A stretch of DNA of 64,000 bases from Bacillus sp. B-jedd (GCF_000821085.1 NZ_CCXR01000001.1:2563001-2627000), one strand, 5' to 3'. Shown: positions 1 to 10,376, numbered from the stretch's first letter. Notes: generated from the sequence alone by a model not told the origin. A program made the numbers and translations.

Positions 1-53
1 CCTTCGGTTACGCTTTCTCCCAACTGAGGCATTTTAATTTGTTCAACTGCCAA
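1..53 (-). CDS. bkdB: Branched-chain alpha-keto acid dehydrogenase E2 (lipoamide acyltransferase), N-terminal fragment
   Basis: Only the first 17 or so residues are inside the window; the gene continues past base 1. The start is a TTG at 51-53 preceded by AAGGAGTG about 8 nt upstream. The readable peptide, MAVEQIKMPQLGESVTEG, is the typical beginning of an E2 lipoyl domain. E2 is the core of the Bkd complex and carries the lipoyl arm that receives the acyl group from E1 (BkdAA/BkdAB). It is the last visible gene of the ptb-bcd-buk-lpdV-bkdAA-bkdAB-bkdB operon. Confidence 0.9.
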   Translation of the reverse strand, partial: MAVEQIKMPQLGESVTE

Positions 54-92
54 ATGAGGTCACTCCTTCATTCTTTTTCAGGGGAACAGCCA

Positions 93-1076
93 TTAAAATT
101 CTGCAAGCTCCCGCATGGCTTTTTCAACTTTTTCAGGATTCAGCATAAAAAACTTCTCCATCGTCGGCGCATATGGCATTGCCGGTACATCCGGACCCGC
201 CAGCCTTTTAATTGGCGCGTCAAGCTCGAACAGACAGTTTTCAGCAATAATGGCCGAAACCTCGCTCATAATGCTGCCCTCCTTGTTGTCTTCTGTCACC
301 AGGAGGACTTTCCCTGTTTTCGAAGCAGCTTCAATGATCGCTTCTTTATCCAGCGGGTAAACCGTTCTTAAATCAAGGACGTGCGTAGAGATACCGTCCT
401 TTGCAAGCTTTTCCGCCGCTTGTAGAGCGAAGTGGACACAAAGGCCGTATGTGATGACAGTAATGTCATCGCCTTCCCTCTTCACATCCGCCTTGCCGAT
501 TGGAAGCGTGTAATCCTCAGCTGGAACTTCGCCTTTTATTAACCGATACGCGCGCTTATGTTCAAAGAAAAGCACAGGATCTTCATCACGGATGGCAGCC
601 TTCAGCAAGCCTTTTACGTCATAAGGCGTAGAAGGCATGACAATTTTCAATCCGGGCTGATTGGCAAAAACCGCCTCAACCGACTGGGAATGGTATAAAG
701 CGCCATGGACGCCTCCGCCGTAAGGAGCCCTTATCACAATCGGACAGCTCCAGTCATTGTTCGAACGGTATCTGATTTTGGCCGCTTCCGAAATAATCTG
801 GTTGACAGCCGGCATAATAAAGTCCGCGAACTGCATCTCGGCGATTGGGCGCATTCCGTACATGGCAGCGCCTATCCCGACACCCGCAATCGCTGATTCC
901 GCGAGCGGCGCATCAATGACACGTTCTTCCCCGAACTGATCATACAGTCCCTGGGTCGCTTTAAAGACTCCGCCCTTCAGGCCGACGTCTTCGCCAAGCA
1001 CAAACACCTTCGGATCTCTTTCCATCTCTTCACGAATCGCCATTGTGACTGCATCTATATAAGAAATGACCGCCAT
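93..1076 (-). CDS. bkdAB: Branched-chain alpha-keto acid dehydrogenase E1 beta subunit
   Basis: 327 residues, full length for the family. It forms the E1 heterotetramer with BkdAA and decarboxylates the keto acids of Val, Ile and Leu in the cytoplasm. Visible hallmarks are the N-terminal transketolase-like beta fold (YIDAVTMAIREEM, GEDVG, PLAESAIAGVGIGAA) and the C-terminal domain ending in MPYAPTMEKFFMLNPEKV. The ATG directly abuts the bkdAA stop, so the two subunits are translationally linked. The strong match to 2-oxo acid dehydrogenase beta subunits and the operon context separate it from pyruvate dehydrogenase PdhB, though sequence alone could not fully do so. Confidence 0.95.
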   Translation of the reverse strand: MAVISYIDAVTMAIREEMERDPKVFVLGEDVGLKGGVFKATQGLYDQFGEERVIDAPLAESAIAGVGIGAAMYGMRPIAEMQFADFIMPAVNQIISEAAKIRYRSNNDWSCPIVIRAPYGGGVHGALYHSQSVEAVFANQPGLKIVMPSTPYDVKGLLKAAIRDEDPVLFFEHKRAYRLIKGEVPAEDYTLPIGKADVKREGDDITVITYGLCVHFALQAAEKLAKDGISTHVLDLRTVYPLDKEAIIEAASKTGKVLLVTEDNKEGSIMSEVSAIIAENCLFELDAPIKRLAGPDVPAMPYAPTMEKFFMLNPEKVEKAMRELAEF

Positions 1077-2084
1077 TTATGCTTCCCCCTGACTTTCCGC
1101 ATAGACATATTTCAACGCATGCTCCGGATCTGCATACGGCGCTTTCTCGGCATAATCAGTCGCTTCATTGACTTGCTTCATAATCCGGTCGTTGATTTTC
1201 TTTTCCAATTCATCGTCAAGGATACCCGTTTCTTTCAGATATGCGCCAAACGTGATGATTGGATCCTTAGTTTTGGCGTCGGCAACCTCATCAGGGGCGC
1301 GATAAGCTCTGTCATCATCGTCCGAAGAGTGGGCCGTCAGGCGGTAGGTGACCGTCTCGACTAGAGTTGGGCCTTCCCCGCGCCGTGCCCTGTCGGCTGC
1401 TTCTTTTACCACCCGATATACCTCAAGCGGATCATTACCATCGACCGTTACCCCTGGCATGCCATAACCGATCGCACGGTCGGAAACCTTTTCACAGGCT
1501 AGCTGCTTTTCAATCGGCACTGAGATGGCATATTTATTGTTTTCACACATGAAGATAACCGGGAGCTTATGTACTCCTGCAAAATTGGCCCCTTCATGGA
1601 AGTCTCCCTGATTGGACGATCCTTCGCCAAAAGTAACAAATGTAATAAAGTCCTTTTTCTCCATTTTACCGGCAAGCGCGATTCCTACAGCATGTGGAAC
1701 CTGGGTAGTGACCGGTGATGAGCCGGTGACAATCCGGTTTTTCTTTTGACCGAAATGGCCAGGCATCTGGCGTCCACCCGAGTTTGGGTCTTCCGCTTTT
1801 GCAAAGCCGGACAGCATCAACTCTGTTGGCGTCATCCCGAAAGTCAGGACAACCCCCATATCCCTGTAATAAGGAAGGACATAGTCCTTTTCCTTGTCAA
1901 GGGCATAGGCAGCGCCAACTTGCGCCGCCTCCTGCCCCTGGCATGAGATGACAAAAGGAATTTTTCCAGAACGGTTCAAAAGCCACATCCGCTCGTCAAT
2001 GCGGCGGGACAGCAGCATAGTTTCGTACATCTCTAGAACAGTTTCATCACTTAAACCCATGGAATGGTGGCGATTTTCTGCCAT
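1077..2084 (-). CDS. bkdAA: Branched-chain alpha-keto acid dehydrogenase E1 alpha subunit
   Basis: 335 residues. The thiamine diphosphate binding motif is visible as GEGSSNQGDFHEGANFA followed by the conserved CENNKYA (Asn ligand). The segment RLTAHSSDDDDRAYR is the phosphorylation-loop equivalent of BCKDH E1 alpha. It binds TPP with BkdAB and passes the acyl group to the lipoyl arm of BkdB. It follows lpdV by 46 bp and touches bkdAB. The products, isobutyryl-, isovaleryl- and 2-methylbutyryl-CoA, prime branched fatty acid synthesis or are catabolised. Confidence 0.95.
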   Translation of the reverse strand: MAENRHHSMGLSDETVLEMYETMLLSRRIDERMWLLNRSGKIPFVISCQGQEAAQVGAAYALDKEKDYVLPYYRDMGVVLTFGMTPTELMLSGFAKAEDPNSGGRQMPGHFGQKKNRIVTGSSPVTTQVPHAVGIALAGKMEKKDFITFVTFGEGSSNQGDFHEGANFAGVHKLPVIFMCENNKYAISVPIEKQLACEKVSDRAIGYGMPGVTVDGNDPLEVYRVVKEAADRARRGEGPTLVETVTYRLTAHSSDDDDRAYRAPDEVADAKTKDPIITFGAYLKETGILDDELEKKINDRIMKQVNEATDYAEKAPYADPEHALKYVYAESQGEA

Positions 2085-2130
2085 TAAACAATTACCTCCC
2101 TGTGTTCGTATTCAATAGCACCCGGACGGA

Positions 2131-3552
2131 TCAGGAATGAAGCGCCCGTCCGTCTACCGCCAGCGCGGCTTCCCCTATAGCCTCGGACAGTGTTGGGTGT
2201 GGATGGATCGTATGGGCAATTTCCCATGGAGTCGCATCCAGAACTTTAGCAAGACCTGCTTCAGAAATCATATCTGTGACATGAGGCCCAATCATATGGA
2301 CACCAAGCAGGTCATCCGTTTCCTCATCGGCGATGATTTTTACAAATCCGTCCGATTCGCCATAAACAAGTGCTTTACCAATCGCTCTGAAAGAGAACTT
2401 CCCTGTTTTCACCTTGAATCCTTTTTCCTTGGCTTCTTCTTCAGTAAGGCCGACACTCGCTGCTTCAGGGCTGCTGTAAATGCATTTGGATACTAGCGTA
2501 TAATCGATTGGCTGCGGATCCTTCCCGGCTATATGCTCGACCGCGGTGATCCCTTCGTGGGAAGCGACATGGGCAAGCTGCAGCCCCCCAATACAATCGC
2601 CAATGGCATAAATGTGTGATTCTTTAGTCTGAAAATATTCGTTAACGGCGATAAAACCTTTTTGCACTTCAATCTCGGTATTATCCAGGCCAATCCCTTC
2701 CGTATTCGCCTGGCGGCCGACTGAAACAAGGATTTTTTCTGCTTTGTATTCCTTGACAGTTCCTTTTACTTCAGCTGAAATGGAAGCGCCTTCATCTATA
2801 GAAAGTGTTTCAGGCAGTACTTTTGCCCCTGTAACAATTTTAACGCCTCGCTTTTTCATTAGCCGCTGCATTTCCTTTGATATTTCATGATCCTCAGTAG
2901 GAATAATTTTCGGCGCATATTCGAGGACTGTCACTTCGACGCCGAAATCGGAAAGCATCGATGCCCATTCAATCCCAATGACTCCTCCGCCCACTATAAT
3001 GATGGAGGAAGGAAGGGCTTGAAGCTTTAGTGCTTCGTCAGACGAGAGGACGACCTCCCCATCAATTTCCAGGCCAGGGAGTGAACGAGGCCTTGAACCA
3101 GTCGCCACGATGACGTTTTTCGGAATCAGCATTTCATTTTCTTCGCCGTTATTCATTTCAACAGAAATGGTTCCCGGCATCGGGGAAAAAATGGAGGGAC
3201 CGAGAATCCGGCCTGTTCCTTCATACACATCAATTTTCCCTTGCTTCATCAAATGCTGAACACCTTTATGCAACTGGGAAACGATTGCATCCTTACGCTC
3301 CTGTACTTTTGCAAAATCAAATGTCACATCTGAAGCGTAAATCCCAAATTTCTCTGCTTTCTTCGCGGTAGCATAAACCTCGGCGCTTCTTAGGAGAGCT
3401 TTGGAAGGGATACAGCCATTGTGCAGACAGGTCCCTCCCAGCTTTCCCTTTTCAACAATCGCTGTTTTAAGGCCTAACTGAGAAGCCCGGATTGCCGCCA
3501 CATAGCCACCGGTTCCCCCGCCTAAAATGACCAAATCATATTCTTGAGCCAT
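2131..3552 (-). CDS. lpdV: Dihydrolipoamide dehydrogenase E3 of the Bkd complex
   Basis: 473 residues, normal for E3. It has an N-terminal FAD motif (VILGGGTGGYVAA), the redox-active disulfide in GGTCLHNGCIPSK, a central NAD motif (IIVGGGVIGIEWASML) and the C-terminal dimer-interface His-Glu pair in HIHPHPTLSE. It reoxidises dihydrolipoyl-BkdB with NAD+. Its place between buk and bkdAA identifies it as the Bkd-specific E3 rather than PdhD. It starts 16 bp after the buk start-side gene order, with an ATG and a GGGGGC ribosome site. Confidence 0.95.
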   Translation of the reverse strand: MAQEYDLVILGGGTGGYVAAIRASQLGLKTAIVEKGKLGGTCLHNGCIPSKALLRSAEVYATAKKAEKFGIYASDVTFDFAKVQERKDAIVSQLHKGVQHLMKQGKIDVYEGTGRILGPSIFSPMPGTISVEMNNGEENEMLIPKNVIVATGSRPRSLPGLEIDGEVVLSSDEALKLQALPSSIIIVGGGVIGIEWASMLSDFGVEVTVLEYAPKIIPTEDHEISKEMQRLMKKRGVKIVTGAKVLPETLSIDEGASISAEVKGTVKEYKAEKILVSVGRQANTEGIGLDNTEIEVQKGFIAVNEYFQTKESHIYAIGDCIGGLQLAHVASHEGITAVEHIAGKDPQPIDYTLVSKCIYSSPEAASVGLTEEEAKEKGFKVKTGKFSFRAIGKALVYGESDGFVKIIADEETDDLLGVHMIGPHVTDMISEAGLAKVLDATPWEIAHTIHPHPTLSEAIGEAALAVDGRALHS

Positions 3553-3567
3553 TCGTATTGCCCCCTG

Positions 3568-4680
3568 TTAAGTAATTGCGGATTTGTATTTATTTGAATT
3601 TGGATATAATTTCGCCTGCTCTTCTCCCCGAAGTACTCTTAGTGCTCCTTCAGCAAGAGCCTGGAGTTCATTTTCACCAGGATGGACAATCACATCCGAA
3701 ATCCAATTCACTCGTTCGGTAATCATGTTTACAAAGGACTTTCCGTATGCAAGCCCTCCTGTCAGGATAATCGCGTCCACCCGTCCGGCCAGAACAGCGC
3801 TGGCAGAGCCGATTTCCTTGGCAACCTGATAAGCCATTGCCTGGTAAACCTTCGCGGCCTTTTTATCCCCTTTTTCAATCATCTTTTCGACTTTTAAGGC
3901 ATCATTGGTGCCAAGATAGCCCACAAGGCCGCCCTTCCCGACTAGCTTTTTCATAATTTCTTCGCGGTAATATTCACCCGAGAAGCAAAGGTTCACAAGA
4001 TCACCAGCTGGAACCGTGCCCGCGCGTTCGGGGCTGAAAGGCCCATCGCCGTGAAGTCCGTTATTCACATCAATGACTCTTCCGCCCTTATGGACCCCTA
4101 CTGTGATTCCGCCTCCCATATGGACGACGATTAAATTGAGTTCCTGATAATGCCCGCCAAGCTCCCTGGCCACTCTTCTGGCAACAGCTTTTTGATTGAG
4201 GGCGTGGAAGATACTTTTCCGTTCAATGAGGGAAAAACCCGAAATTCTCGCTATTTCATCAAGTTCATCCACCACGACCGGGTCAACGATGAAGGCGGGG
4301 ATGTTAAGGCCTTGGGCGATTTCGAATGCAATGATGCCGCCAAGATTGGACGCGTGCTGTCCGGAATAACCGGATTTCAAATCGTCCAGCATCAACTCAT
4401 TGACCGCATACGTACCGCCTTCAATCGGCCTCAGCAAACCCCCACGTCCGCAAACCGCGCTTAATTTTGAAATATTGATTCCTTCATTATCAAGTGTTTC
4501 CAGAATGGTTTCTTTCCGGAATCCATATTGATCAATGATGCTGTCAAAAGTATTTATCTTTTCAGAGTCGTGGCGAATTGTTTTTTCCAATATCGGACGC
4601 TCGTTGTCAAAGATGCCAATCTTTGTTGAGGTAGAGCCCGGATTAAGGACCAGGATCCGATAATCTTTGTTCTGCACCAT
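3568..4680 (-). CDS. buk: Butyrate kinase / branched-chain fatty acid kinase
   Basis: 370 residues from the ATG at 4680, chosen over a longer open frame because GGAGG lies about 7 nt upstream and the protein then begins [20 protein letters not shown], the acetokinase-family phosphate-1 motif. Other motifs are [15 protein letters not shown] and [12 protein letters not shown]. It turns acyl phosphates made by Ptb into free branched-chain acids with ATP formation, completing substrate-level phosphorylation in branched-chain amino acid catabolism. It is third in the operon, after bcd. Confidence 0.95.
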   Translation of the reverse strand: MVQNKDYRILVLNPGSTSTKIGIFDNERPILEKTIRHDSEKINTFDSIIDQYGFRKETILETLDNEGINISKLSAVCGRGGLLRPIEGGTYAVNELMLDDLKSGYSGQHASNLGGIIAFEIAQGLNIPAFIVDPVVVDELDEIARISGFSLIERKSIFHALNQKAVARRVARELGGHYQELNLIVVHMGGGITVGVHKGGRVIDVNNGLHGDGPFSPERAGTVPAGDLVNLCFSGEYYREEIMKKLVGKGGLVGYLGTNDALKVEKMIEKGDKKAAKVYQAMAYQVAKEIGSASAVLAGRVDAIILTGGLAYGKSFVNMITERVNWISDVIVHPGENELQALAEGALRVLRGEEQAKLYPNSNKYKSAIT

Positions 4681-4763
4681 TCGGGACCTCCAGAAAGCTG
4701 ATGTATAACATTTGCCGGAAACATCAGTTTCCGGCATTTATGGAAGAGAAATTATTCCGCTTC

Positions 4764-5858
4764 TTAACGTCTGCTTAAGATATGGTGGCCATTTTGTAAA
4801 AACTGGCTCCGGGAATTACGCATCCTTTCGATCCGTTCTTCTGCCATTCTGTCCGCTGCCTTATAAGTAGGGATGCCATCCCTCTTCGCAATGTTGATAA
4901 CTTTTTCGATGTTTGTATAGATCGTTTCAATCTTTTTCATTGCCCGTTCATGGTTATAGCCATAAAGTTCATCAGCTACATTGATAACACCGCCGGCATT
5001 GATGACATAATCAGGGGCATAGACGATGCCAAGTTCATGGATCATATCTCCATGGCGAGTGTCTTTCAGCTGGTTATTTGCAGAACCGGCGATGACTTTT
5101 GCCTTTAACTGTGGAATCGTCTCGTCATTAATGACGGCACCAAGCGCACATGGAGCGTAAATGTCGCACTCAACCCCATAAATTTCATCCGGATCGACTG
5201 CTTTTGCTCCAAATTCTTCAACTGCCCTTTGGACAGCTTCTTTGTTGATATCTGTGACGATGAGCCTAGCCCCTTCTTCATGCAGATGGCGGCAAAGGCT
5301 GTATGCAACATTTCCGACCCCCTGGATGGCTATTGTCTTGCCTTCAAGCGAGTCCGAACCGAAAGCTTCATTTGCAGCTGCTTTCATTCCACGGAAAACT
5401 CCATATGCAGTCGCCGGTGAAGGATTTCCAGATGAGCCGAACGCAGGCGAAATCCCTGTAACATAATCAGTCTCCTCATGGATCAAATCCATATCCGCGA
5501 CAGTTGTGCCCACATCTTCAGCAGTTATGTAACGGCCGTTCAACCCTTGGATATAACGCCCAAAAGCCCTGAACATTTCTTCATTTTTATCTTTTCTCGG
5601 GTCGCCGATGATCACTGTCTTACCGCCGCCAAGATTCAGGCCCGCGGCCGCATTTTTATAGGTCATACCTTTCGCAAGGCGCAATGCATCCTCAATCGCC
5701 GCTTCTTCCGACTCGTATGTCCACATCCTTGTACCGCCCAGTGCCGGCCCCAATGTTGTATCATGAATGGCTATAATGGCTTTTAACCCCGATTGTTTGT
5801 CCTGGCAAAATACTACTTGCTCATAATCATATTGTTCCAAGTATTTAAAGATTTCCAT
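4764..5858 (-). CDS. bcd: Leucine dehydrogenase
   Basis: 364 residues. It catalyses NAD-dependent oxidative deamination of Leu, Val and Ile to the keto acids used by Bkd. Seen are the Glu/Leu/Phe/Val dehydrogenase signature [14 protein letters not shown] with the catalytic Lys, the N-terminal substrate loop [14 protein letters not shown], and the Rossmann motif [16 protein letters not shown] good AAGGAGG site precedes the ATG. It sits 12 bp downstream of ptb, in the conserved Bacillus order. Confidence 0.96.
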   Translation of the reverse strand: MEIFKYLEQYDYEQVVFCQDKQSGLKAIIAIHDTTLGPALGGTRMWTYESEEAAIEDALRLAKGMTYKNAAAGLNLGGGKTVIIGDPRKDKNEEMFRAFGRYIQGLNGRYITAEDVGTTVADMDLIHEETDYVTGISPAFGSSGNPSPATAYGVFRGMKAAANEAFGSDSLEGKTIAIQGVGNVAYSLCRHLHEEGARLIVTDINKEAVQRAVEEFGAKAVDPDEIYGVECDIYAPCALGAVINDETIPQLKAKVIAGSANNQLKDTRHGDMIHELGIVYAPDYVINAGGVINVADELYGYNHERAMKKIETIYTNIEKVINIAKRDGIPTYKAADRMAEERIERMRNSRSQFLQNGHHILSRR

Positions 5859-5870
5859 TTTTGTTCCTCC

Positions 5871-6785
5871 TTAGACTTGTGTTTGTGTTGCTGAGCAAAG
5901 CGCCACTGCTAATGAATAAAGCTTACTTTCCGAAGAATCCGCCCTTGAGGTCAGAATGATCGGAGCTTTGGCGCCGCAAATGACAGCGCCGACTTTCGCC
6001 CTTGCAAAATAGACAAGGGATTTGTAAAGGATATTACCCGCTTCAATATTGGGAACTAGCAGAATATCCGCTTTTCCAGCGACGTCGCCGCTAATCCCTT
6101 TATGTTCCGCGGCAAGTGTTGAAACTGCATTATCGAGGGCGAGCGGACCATCAATCAGGCACCCGCCAATCTGGCCCCTCTGGTTCATCGCGGCAAGTGA
6201 AGCGGCATCAAGTGTTGCCTGCATCCTGGGATTTACTGTTTCCACCGCGCAAACAGGCGCCACTTTCGGGTATTCAATTCCCAGTGATTGCGCTAGATTT
6301 GAAGCATTTTTGACTATGGCCGCTTTTTCCTCCAGCGTAGGAGCAATATTCATGGCTGCATCCGTGACCAGAATCGGCCTTTCATAACCAGGAACCTCAA
6401 ACACTGCTGTATGTGAAAGGATGCTGCCTGTCCGCAGGCCGGATTCCTTATCCAGCACTGCCTTCAAAATCACTGACGTTTGGACATTTCCCTTCATCAA
6501 GACATTGGCTTTTCTTCCGCTGACTGCCTGGACTGCTTCCCTGGCTGCGTCCTTTGCACTAGTGCAATTATAAATGGTGATCGCTTCATTCTCCAATAAT
6601 TCAGGATGGCCCTGTTTAAGCAAGGAAATGATCTTTTCCTTGTTTCCATACAGAAGAAAATTTGCAATACTTCGCCTAACAGCCTCGGCAACCGCCTCTA
6701 ACACTTCACGGTCTCCGGCTTCCGCGACCGCAACGCATTTTTTGCCTTGCTGCGCCGCTTTTTCAATTAATCCTTCAAGGAACAT
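5871..6785 (-). CDS. ptb: Phosphate butyryltransferase
   Basis: About 304 residues of the phosphate acetyl/butyryltransferase family (motifs ANVLMKGNVQTS, RTGSILSHTAVFEVPG, and GCLIDGPLALDNAVS). It exchanges CoA for phosphate on branched acyl-CoA and works with Buk. The start is uncertain: ATG at 6785 aligns best with relatives, but an in-frame TTG at 6794 lies closer to the only purine-rich stretch (AAAGGGG), so the protein may be three residues longer. It is the first gene of the operon, just behind a sigma-54 promoter. Confidence 0.93.
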   Translation of the reverse strand: MFLEGLIEKAAQQGKKCVAVAEAGDREVLEAVAEAVRRSIANFLLYGNKEKIISLLKQGHPELLENEAITIYNCTSAKDAAREAVQAVSGRKANVLMKGNVQTSVILKAVLDKESGLRTGSILSHTAVFEVPGYERPILVTDAAMNIAPTLEEKAAIVKNASNLAQSLGIEYPKVAPVCAVETVNPRMQATLDAASLAAMNQRGQIGGCLIDGPLALDNAVSTLAAEHKGISGDVAGKADILLVPNIEAGNILYKSLVYFARAKVGAVICGAKAPIILTSRADSSESKLYSLAVALCSATQTQV

Positions 6786-6833
6786 TATGTACAATCAACC
6801 CCTTTATCGGCAACCGACCCCCGTTTAACTATA

Positions 6834-6851
6834 ATGCAAGTTTCGTGCCAA
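6834..6851 (-). promoter_or_regulatory. Sigma-54 (SigL) promoter of the ptb-bkd operon
   Basis: The minus strand reads TTGGCAC-N5-TTGCAT, a near-perfect match to the -24/-12 consensus TGGCAC-N5-TTGC. It lies about 50 nt upstream of ptb and faces it. The next gene upstream is bkdR, which encodes a sigma-54-dependent activator, as in B. subtilis where the bkd operon needs SigL and BkdR. Confidence 0.93.
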
Positions 6852-6960
6852 GATGTTAGAACTTGTTAAAAAGTCCCGATGGATGTCTCGTTCTGTTAAC
6901 AAATACAATGGCACCACAGTTCAAATCGAAAAAGAAAAATTTATTAACTGAAACCGATAT

Positions 6961-7004
6961 TGCAGATTTTTGCAAAATTATTCAAAGTATGCAAAATTTT
7001 GCAT
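6961..7004 (-). promoter_or_regulatory. Paired palindromes, probable BkdR upstream activating sites
   Basis: Two related inverted repeats of form TGCA-N6-TGCA occur at 6961-6974 (TGCAGATTTTTGCA) and 6990-7003 (TGCAAAATTTTGCA, extended to a 16-bp perfect palindrome at 6989-7004). Centres are 29 bp apart, close to three helical turns, and lie 115-150 bp upstream of the sigma-54 promoter, the normal distance for an enhancer. Binding by BkdR is inferred from position and symmetry, not shown. Confidence 0.6.
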
Positions 7005-7010
7005 GCATCA

Positions 7011-9119
7011 TTATTCAAGACGATACTTTTCAAGTTTATAATACAGATTCCTTATCGATAAGCCCAGGAGTTTTGCCGCTTTGGTCTTGTTCCCGCCAGA
7101 TTGGGCCATTGCCTGGCTGATAATGGCGGCTTCATACTTTTCAAGCATCTCGGTGAGTGGTAATGCGGATTGTTCCAAATCCGGCATCCCACTGTGATCC
7201 TTTTCGTTCTTTTCCCGATTTTTCATTTCAGGAAGGTGCTTTACATCTATAACCGTCTCACTATATCCCATAAAAATGATTGCCCTGCCGAGCACATTTT
7301 CTAGTTCCCTTACGTTTCCAGGCCAATGATATTGCTTTAAATGAAGAAGGGCCGCTTCAGTGACGCCTTCAACATTTCTTCCATAATCCCGGTTAATTTT
7401 TTGGATCAGCCGGTCGCATAACAATGGTATTTCTTCTATTCTGTTTCGGAGGGGGGGGATATGGATGGGCAGGCGATTAATCCTGTAATACAAGTCCTCC
7501 CTGAATGTTGAAGCAGCAATCCCTTTTTCAAGATTGACATTTGTCGCAGCAATAATCCGAACATTGATCGGCACCGGTTTCGTACCACCAACCCTTATAA
7601 TTTCTCTTTCCTGCAGCACTCTTAATAATTTCGCCTGGGTACTAGCCGATAATTCTCCAATCTCATCAAGGAATATGCTGCCATTATTCGCTTCTTCGAA
7701 AAGACCCCTTTTTCCGCCGCGCCTTGCTCCCGAAAAAGCCCCTTCTTCATAGCCGAAAAGCTCACTTTCCAGAAGCGATTCGGACAATGCAGCGCAATTC
7801 ACCCTGACAAATTTATTGAATTTCCTATCGCTCGCATTGTGGATCGCATGGGCGAAAAGTTCTTTTCCTGTGCCTGATTCCCCCCGCAACAAAACCGTAG
7901 CAGGAGTCTTGGCCGCCAATTTTGCCTGTTCAATTGCCAGAAGCATTTCTTCCGACTGTCCGATTATATCTTCAAACGTATATTTGGCTTCCAATGTCCT
8001 AATAATTTGCCGAGCTCTTGTCAGTTCCCTATTCAATGACTGGATCTCCGACATATCATGGATGACGCCTACACTTCCTTTAAGCTTTCCCTCAACAATG
8101 ATAGGTGCGACGTTTACGACAACCTCTTTTTTATTTGGTCCCACTCTCATTGGAACCCCACGTACAGGCCTTCTTGTCTGAAGGACCTTCATATGCATGC
8201 TTTCGCCTTCAGAAATATCAGCGGTGGCCGGCTGGCCAATGACTTGGTCCCTATTGAGCCCGGTTATTCGGTTATAGGCAGGATTGACTAGAATTCCGCG
8301 GCCCTCTTCATCGACAACTGAAATGGCATCATCACTTGACTGGATGATTGCTTCAAGCATCGTTTGAATTTCTTTCAGGTTTGTTATTTCTTCCGCAAGA
8401 CGGACAACCTCTGTAATGTCCTTGAAAACCGCGAAGGCTCCGATCGAATTATCGTTTTCATCAATTATCGGAATTCGTGTAGTAATGATTTTCGTTCCAT
8501 TTCCGAGAACCATTTCCTGATTCGCCTCGGTTTTTTTCGATTCCATTACGATAGGAAGCCTACTGGCCGGAATGACTTCCAGCACATGTTTACCGATTGC
8601 ACGCCGGCGGTCGACATTAATCATTTCAGCTGCCCGCCTGTTCAACAAGGTAATAATTCCTTTTTTATCGATGACAACCATGCCATCGTCGGTTGAATTA
8701 AAAATCAAATCATGCTTATTCGTCTCGTTCTTTAGCCGTTCAATCAAATCCTCTTTCTCTTCCATCAGTGTGGAAATCAGAAATGCAACACTTCCCGGTA
8801 TAAGAATCGTTTCCCTGGGTACAGTTTGCCTTAATTCAGGGAAAACCTCCGGGTTACCAGTGACATCAATGACGATATCGATTTCCTTGCCGATGAACGG
8901 CTTCCAGTCAGTACCTGTTGAAATGCCTTTTCTCTTTGCAAGCAAAACTCCCGGCGCATCAAGATTTCTATCCACGACTGCCTTAACATTGAGGACTTCG
9001 GTTTCTTTCAGCATTTTTAAAATGGCGGTTCCGCCCTTGCCTGCGCCGATAATCATGATTCCCGGCAATTCCCTGTCCCCCTTTAAGAAGAGTTCCTTTA
9101 CTCTGGCAAACAATTTCAT
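7011..9119 (-). CDS. bkdR: BkdR, sigma-54-dependent transcriptional activator
   Basis: 702 residues. Order of parts: an N-terminal Rossmann-like domain ([13 protein letters not shown], about 20-120), two PAS domains (about 137-240 and 255-360), an AAA+ sigma-54 interaction domain (Walker [15 protein letters not shown] loop contacting sigma-54; LDEIGEL), and a C-terminal Fis-type helix-turn-helix ([22 protein letters not shown]). It activates the adjacent ptb-bkd operon in response to branched-chain amino acids in B. subtilis. The GAFSGA loop has Ser where GAFTGA is commonest, a tolerated variant. No strong ribosome site is visible before the ATG. Confidence 0.94.
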   Translation of the reverse strand: MKLFARVKELFLKGDRELPGIMIIGAGKGGTAILKMLKETEVLNVKAVVDRNLDAPGVLLAKRKGISTGTDWKPFIGKEIDIVIDVTGNPEVFPELRQTVPRETILIPGSVAFLISTLMEEKEDLIERLKNETNKHDLIFNSTDDGMVVIDKKGIITLLNRRAAEMINVDRRRAIGKHVLEVIPASRLPIVMESKKTEANQEMVLGNGTKIITTRIPIIDENDNSIGAFAVFKDITEVVRLAEEITNLKEIQTMLEAIIQSSDDAISVVDEEGRGILVNPAYNRITGLNRDQVIGQPATADISEGESMHMKVLQTRRPVRGVPMRVGPNKKEVVVNVAPIIVEGKLKGSVGVIHDMSEIQSLNRELTRARQIIRTLEAKYTFEDIIGQSEEMLLAIEQAKLAAKTPATVLLRGESGTGKELFAHAIHNASDRKFNKFVRVNCAALSESLLESELFGYEEGAFSGARRGGKRGLFEEANNGSIFLDEIGELSASTQAKLLRVLQEREIIRVGGTKPVPINVRIIAATNVNLEKGIAASTFREDLYYRINRLPIHIPPLRNRIEEIPLLCDRLIQKINRDYGRNVEGVTEAALLHLKQYHWPGNVRELENVLGRAIIFMGYSETVIDVKHLPEMKNREKNEKDHSGMPDLEQSALPLTEMLEKYEAAIISQAMAQSGGNKTKAAKLLGLSIRNLYYKLEKYRLE

Positions 9120-9178
9120 GTTTTAATCAATAAAGCCTGCAACCTTTTTCATGTTTATTGTATCTTTTCTCAACCTTC

Positions 9179-9206
9179 TTGACAAATTTGAATCTTGGAC
9201 TATGAT
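9179..9206 (+). promoter_or_regulatory. Sigma-A promoter for yqzF
   Basis: TTGACA (9179-9184), a 16-bp spacer, then TATGAT (9201-9206), about 58 nt upstream of the yqzF start codon. It is the best vegetative promoter match in this part of the window and faces the plus strand. Confidence 0.7.
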
Positions 9207-9264
9207 TTTGCTGAAGAGGAATAACCCAATGACTGTTTTATTGGGTATTGGAAGGATTGTCGAG

Positions 9265-9501
9265 ATGAACCGCATAGCAGCACTTTTAGTCATGTTGATT
9301 CCTGGTTTTCTGGCTGCCTACGGAATCAAACTGATGCGCGATATGGTTTTTGGAAGATTGCAGCAGCCATTTCCTTATCTGTGGCTCCAATTTTTGGCCG
9401 GCTTAATTTTATTTGCAGCAGGGCTCGCATTCGTGGCTGGCTTTATTTTTTATCGGGATCGAAAAAGGAATAGAGTCCAGGACCGATTCAAACAAAAATA
9501 G
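9265..9501 (+). CDS. yqzF: DUF2627 small membrane protein YqzF
   Basis: 78 residues from an ATG with GGAAGG 9 nt upstream. Two hydrophobic segments (about residues 5-19 and 35-58) and a basic C-terminus suggest a two-pass membrane protein. It matches the YqzF/DUF2627 family and occupies the B. subtilis position between bkdR and spo0A, on the opposite strand. Function is unknown. A longer upstream frame was rejected because it has no ribosome site and would cross the promoter. Confidence 0.82.
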   Translation: MNRIAALLVMLIPGFLAAYGIKLMRDMVFGRLQQPFPYLWLQFLAGLILFAAGLAFVAGFIFYRDRKRNRVQDRFKQK

Positions 9502-9537
9502 GAAAGAGCCGTTTTCGGCTGCTTTCCTATTTTTTTG
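9500..9537. terminator. Bidirectional terminator between yqzF and spo0A
   Basis: Stem GGAAAG...GCCG / CGGC...CTTTCC with a short T loop, followed by seven T on the plus strand and by TATTTTTG on the minus strand. It can end yqzF and also spo0A transcripts. Confidence 0.85.
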
Positions 9538-9584
9538 CGCTAATATCAGTGATGGATGAAAACATAGCAATTTTTTATAATTGA

Positions 9585-10376
9585 TTATGATGCCTTGTGT
9601 TCAAGCCTTAATTTATCAGCGACCATGGCAATGAATTCCGAATTGGTTGGTTTAGCCTTTGTCATGCTGACCGTATAGCCGAACAAGGAAGAAATTGAAT
9701 CGATATTTCCCCTGCTCCACGCTACCTCAATCGCATGCCTTATTGCGCGCTCAACCCTGCTGGCTGTTGTATTGTATTTCTTCGCGATATCCGGGTAAAG
9801 AACTTTCGTAATGGAACCGAGGAGTTCAATATCATTATATACCATGGAAATTGCTTCCCTTAAATACAAGTATCCTTTTATGTGAGCTGGAACCCCGATT
9901 TCGTGGATGATAGTAGTAATGCTTGCGTCAAGGTTTCTTGGCTTTTGGTCACTACTGGAACGGTAAGAGGATGATGGGCCTTTCCGGGCCATCGAAGCAG
10001 ATTTTCCATTCACGGTTCGAATATGGCTGCCAAGCATCTCCATATCGAAAGGTTTTAAAATAAAGTAAGAAGCCCCTAACTCAACGGCTTTTTTCGTCAC
10101 ATCTTCCTGGCCAAACGCCGTCAGCATAATGACGTGCGGAAATGGACCGTTTTTTAATTCCCTCATTCTTTCGAGAACGGCGAGGCCGTCTAAATGAGGC
10201 ATGATAATATCCAAAATCAACACATCAGGCCTCACCTCTTCAAGCAGTTCAAGGCATTCCTGGCCATTATGGGCGATTCCCGCCACTTCCATATCTTCCT
10301 GGGATGATATGTAATCCTCTAACAATCCCACCAGTTCCCTATTATCATCCACGACGCAAACTTTAATTTTCTTCAC
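9585..10376 (-). CDS. spo0A: Stage 0 sporulation response regulator Spo0A
   Basis: 263 residues. The receiver domain (1-125) has the acidic pair D10-D11 and the phosphoacceptor D56 in [10 protein letters not shown]; a Ser/Gly-rich linker (about 130-148) leads to the DNA-binding effector domain, with recognition helix [19 protein letters not shown]. Phosphorylated Spo0A is the master regulator of sporulation. The start is GTG with GGAGG 9 nt upstream, as in B. subtilis. It is transcribed from the sigma-H promoter upstream and separated from spoIVB by a terminator. Confidence 0.98.
   Translation of the reverse strand: MKKIKVCVVDDNRELVGLLEDYISSQEDMEVAGIAHNGQECLELLEEVRPDVLILDIIMPHLDGLAVLERMRELKNGPFPHVIMLTAFGQEDVTKKAVELGASYFILKPFDMEMLGSHIRTVNGKSASMARKGPSSSYRSSSDQKPRNLDASITTIIHEIGVPAHIKGYLYLREAISMVYNDIELLGSITKVLYPDIAKKYNTTASRVERAIRHAIEVAWSRGNIDSISSLFGYTVSMTKAKPTNSEFIAMVADKLRLEHKAS

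Noticed and set aside
8572..9126. Open frame of 184 codons on the plus strand opposite bkdR
   Set aside because: No ribosome site, biased low-complexity Ser-rich translation, and full overlap with a well-supported bkdR on the other strand.
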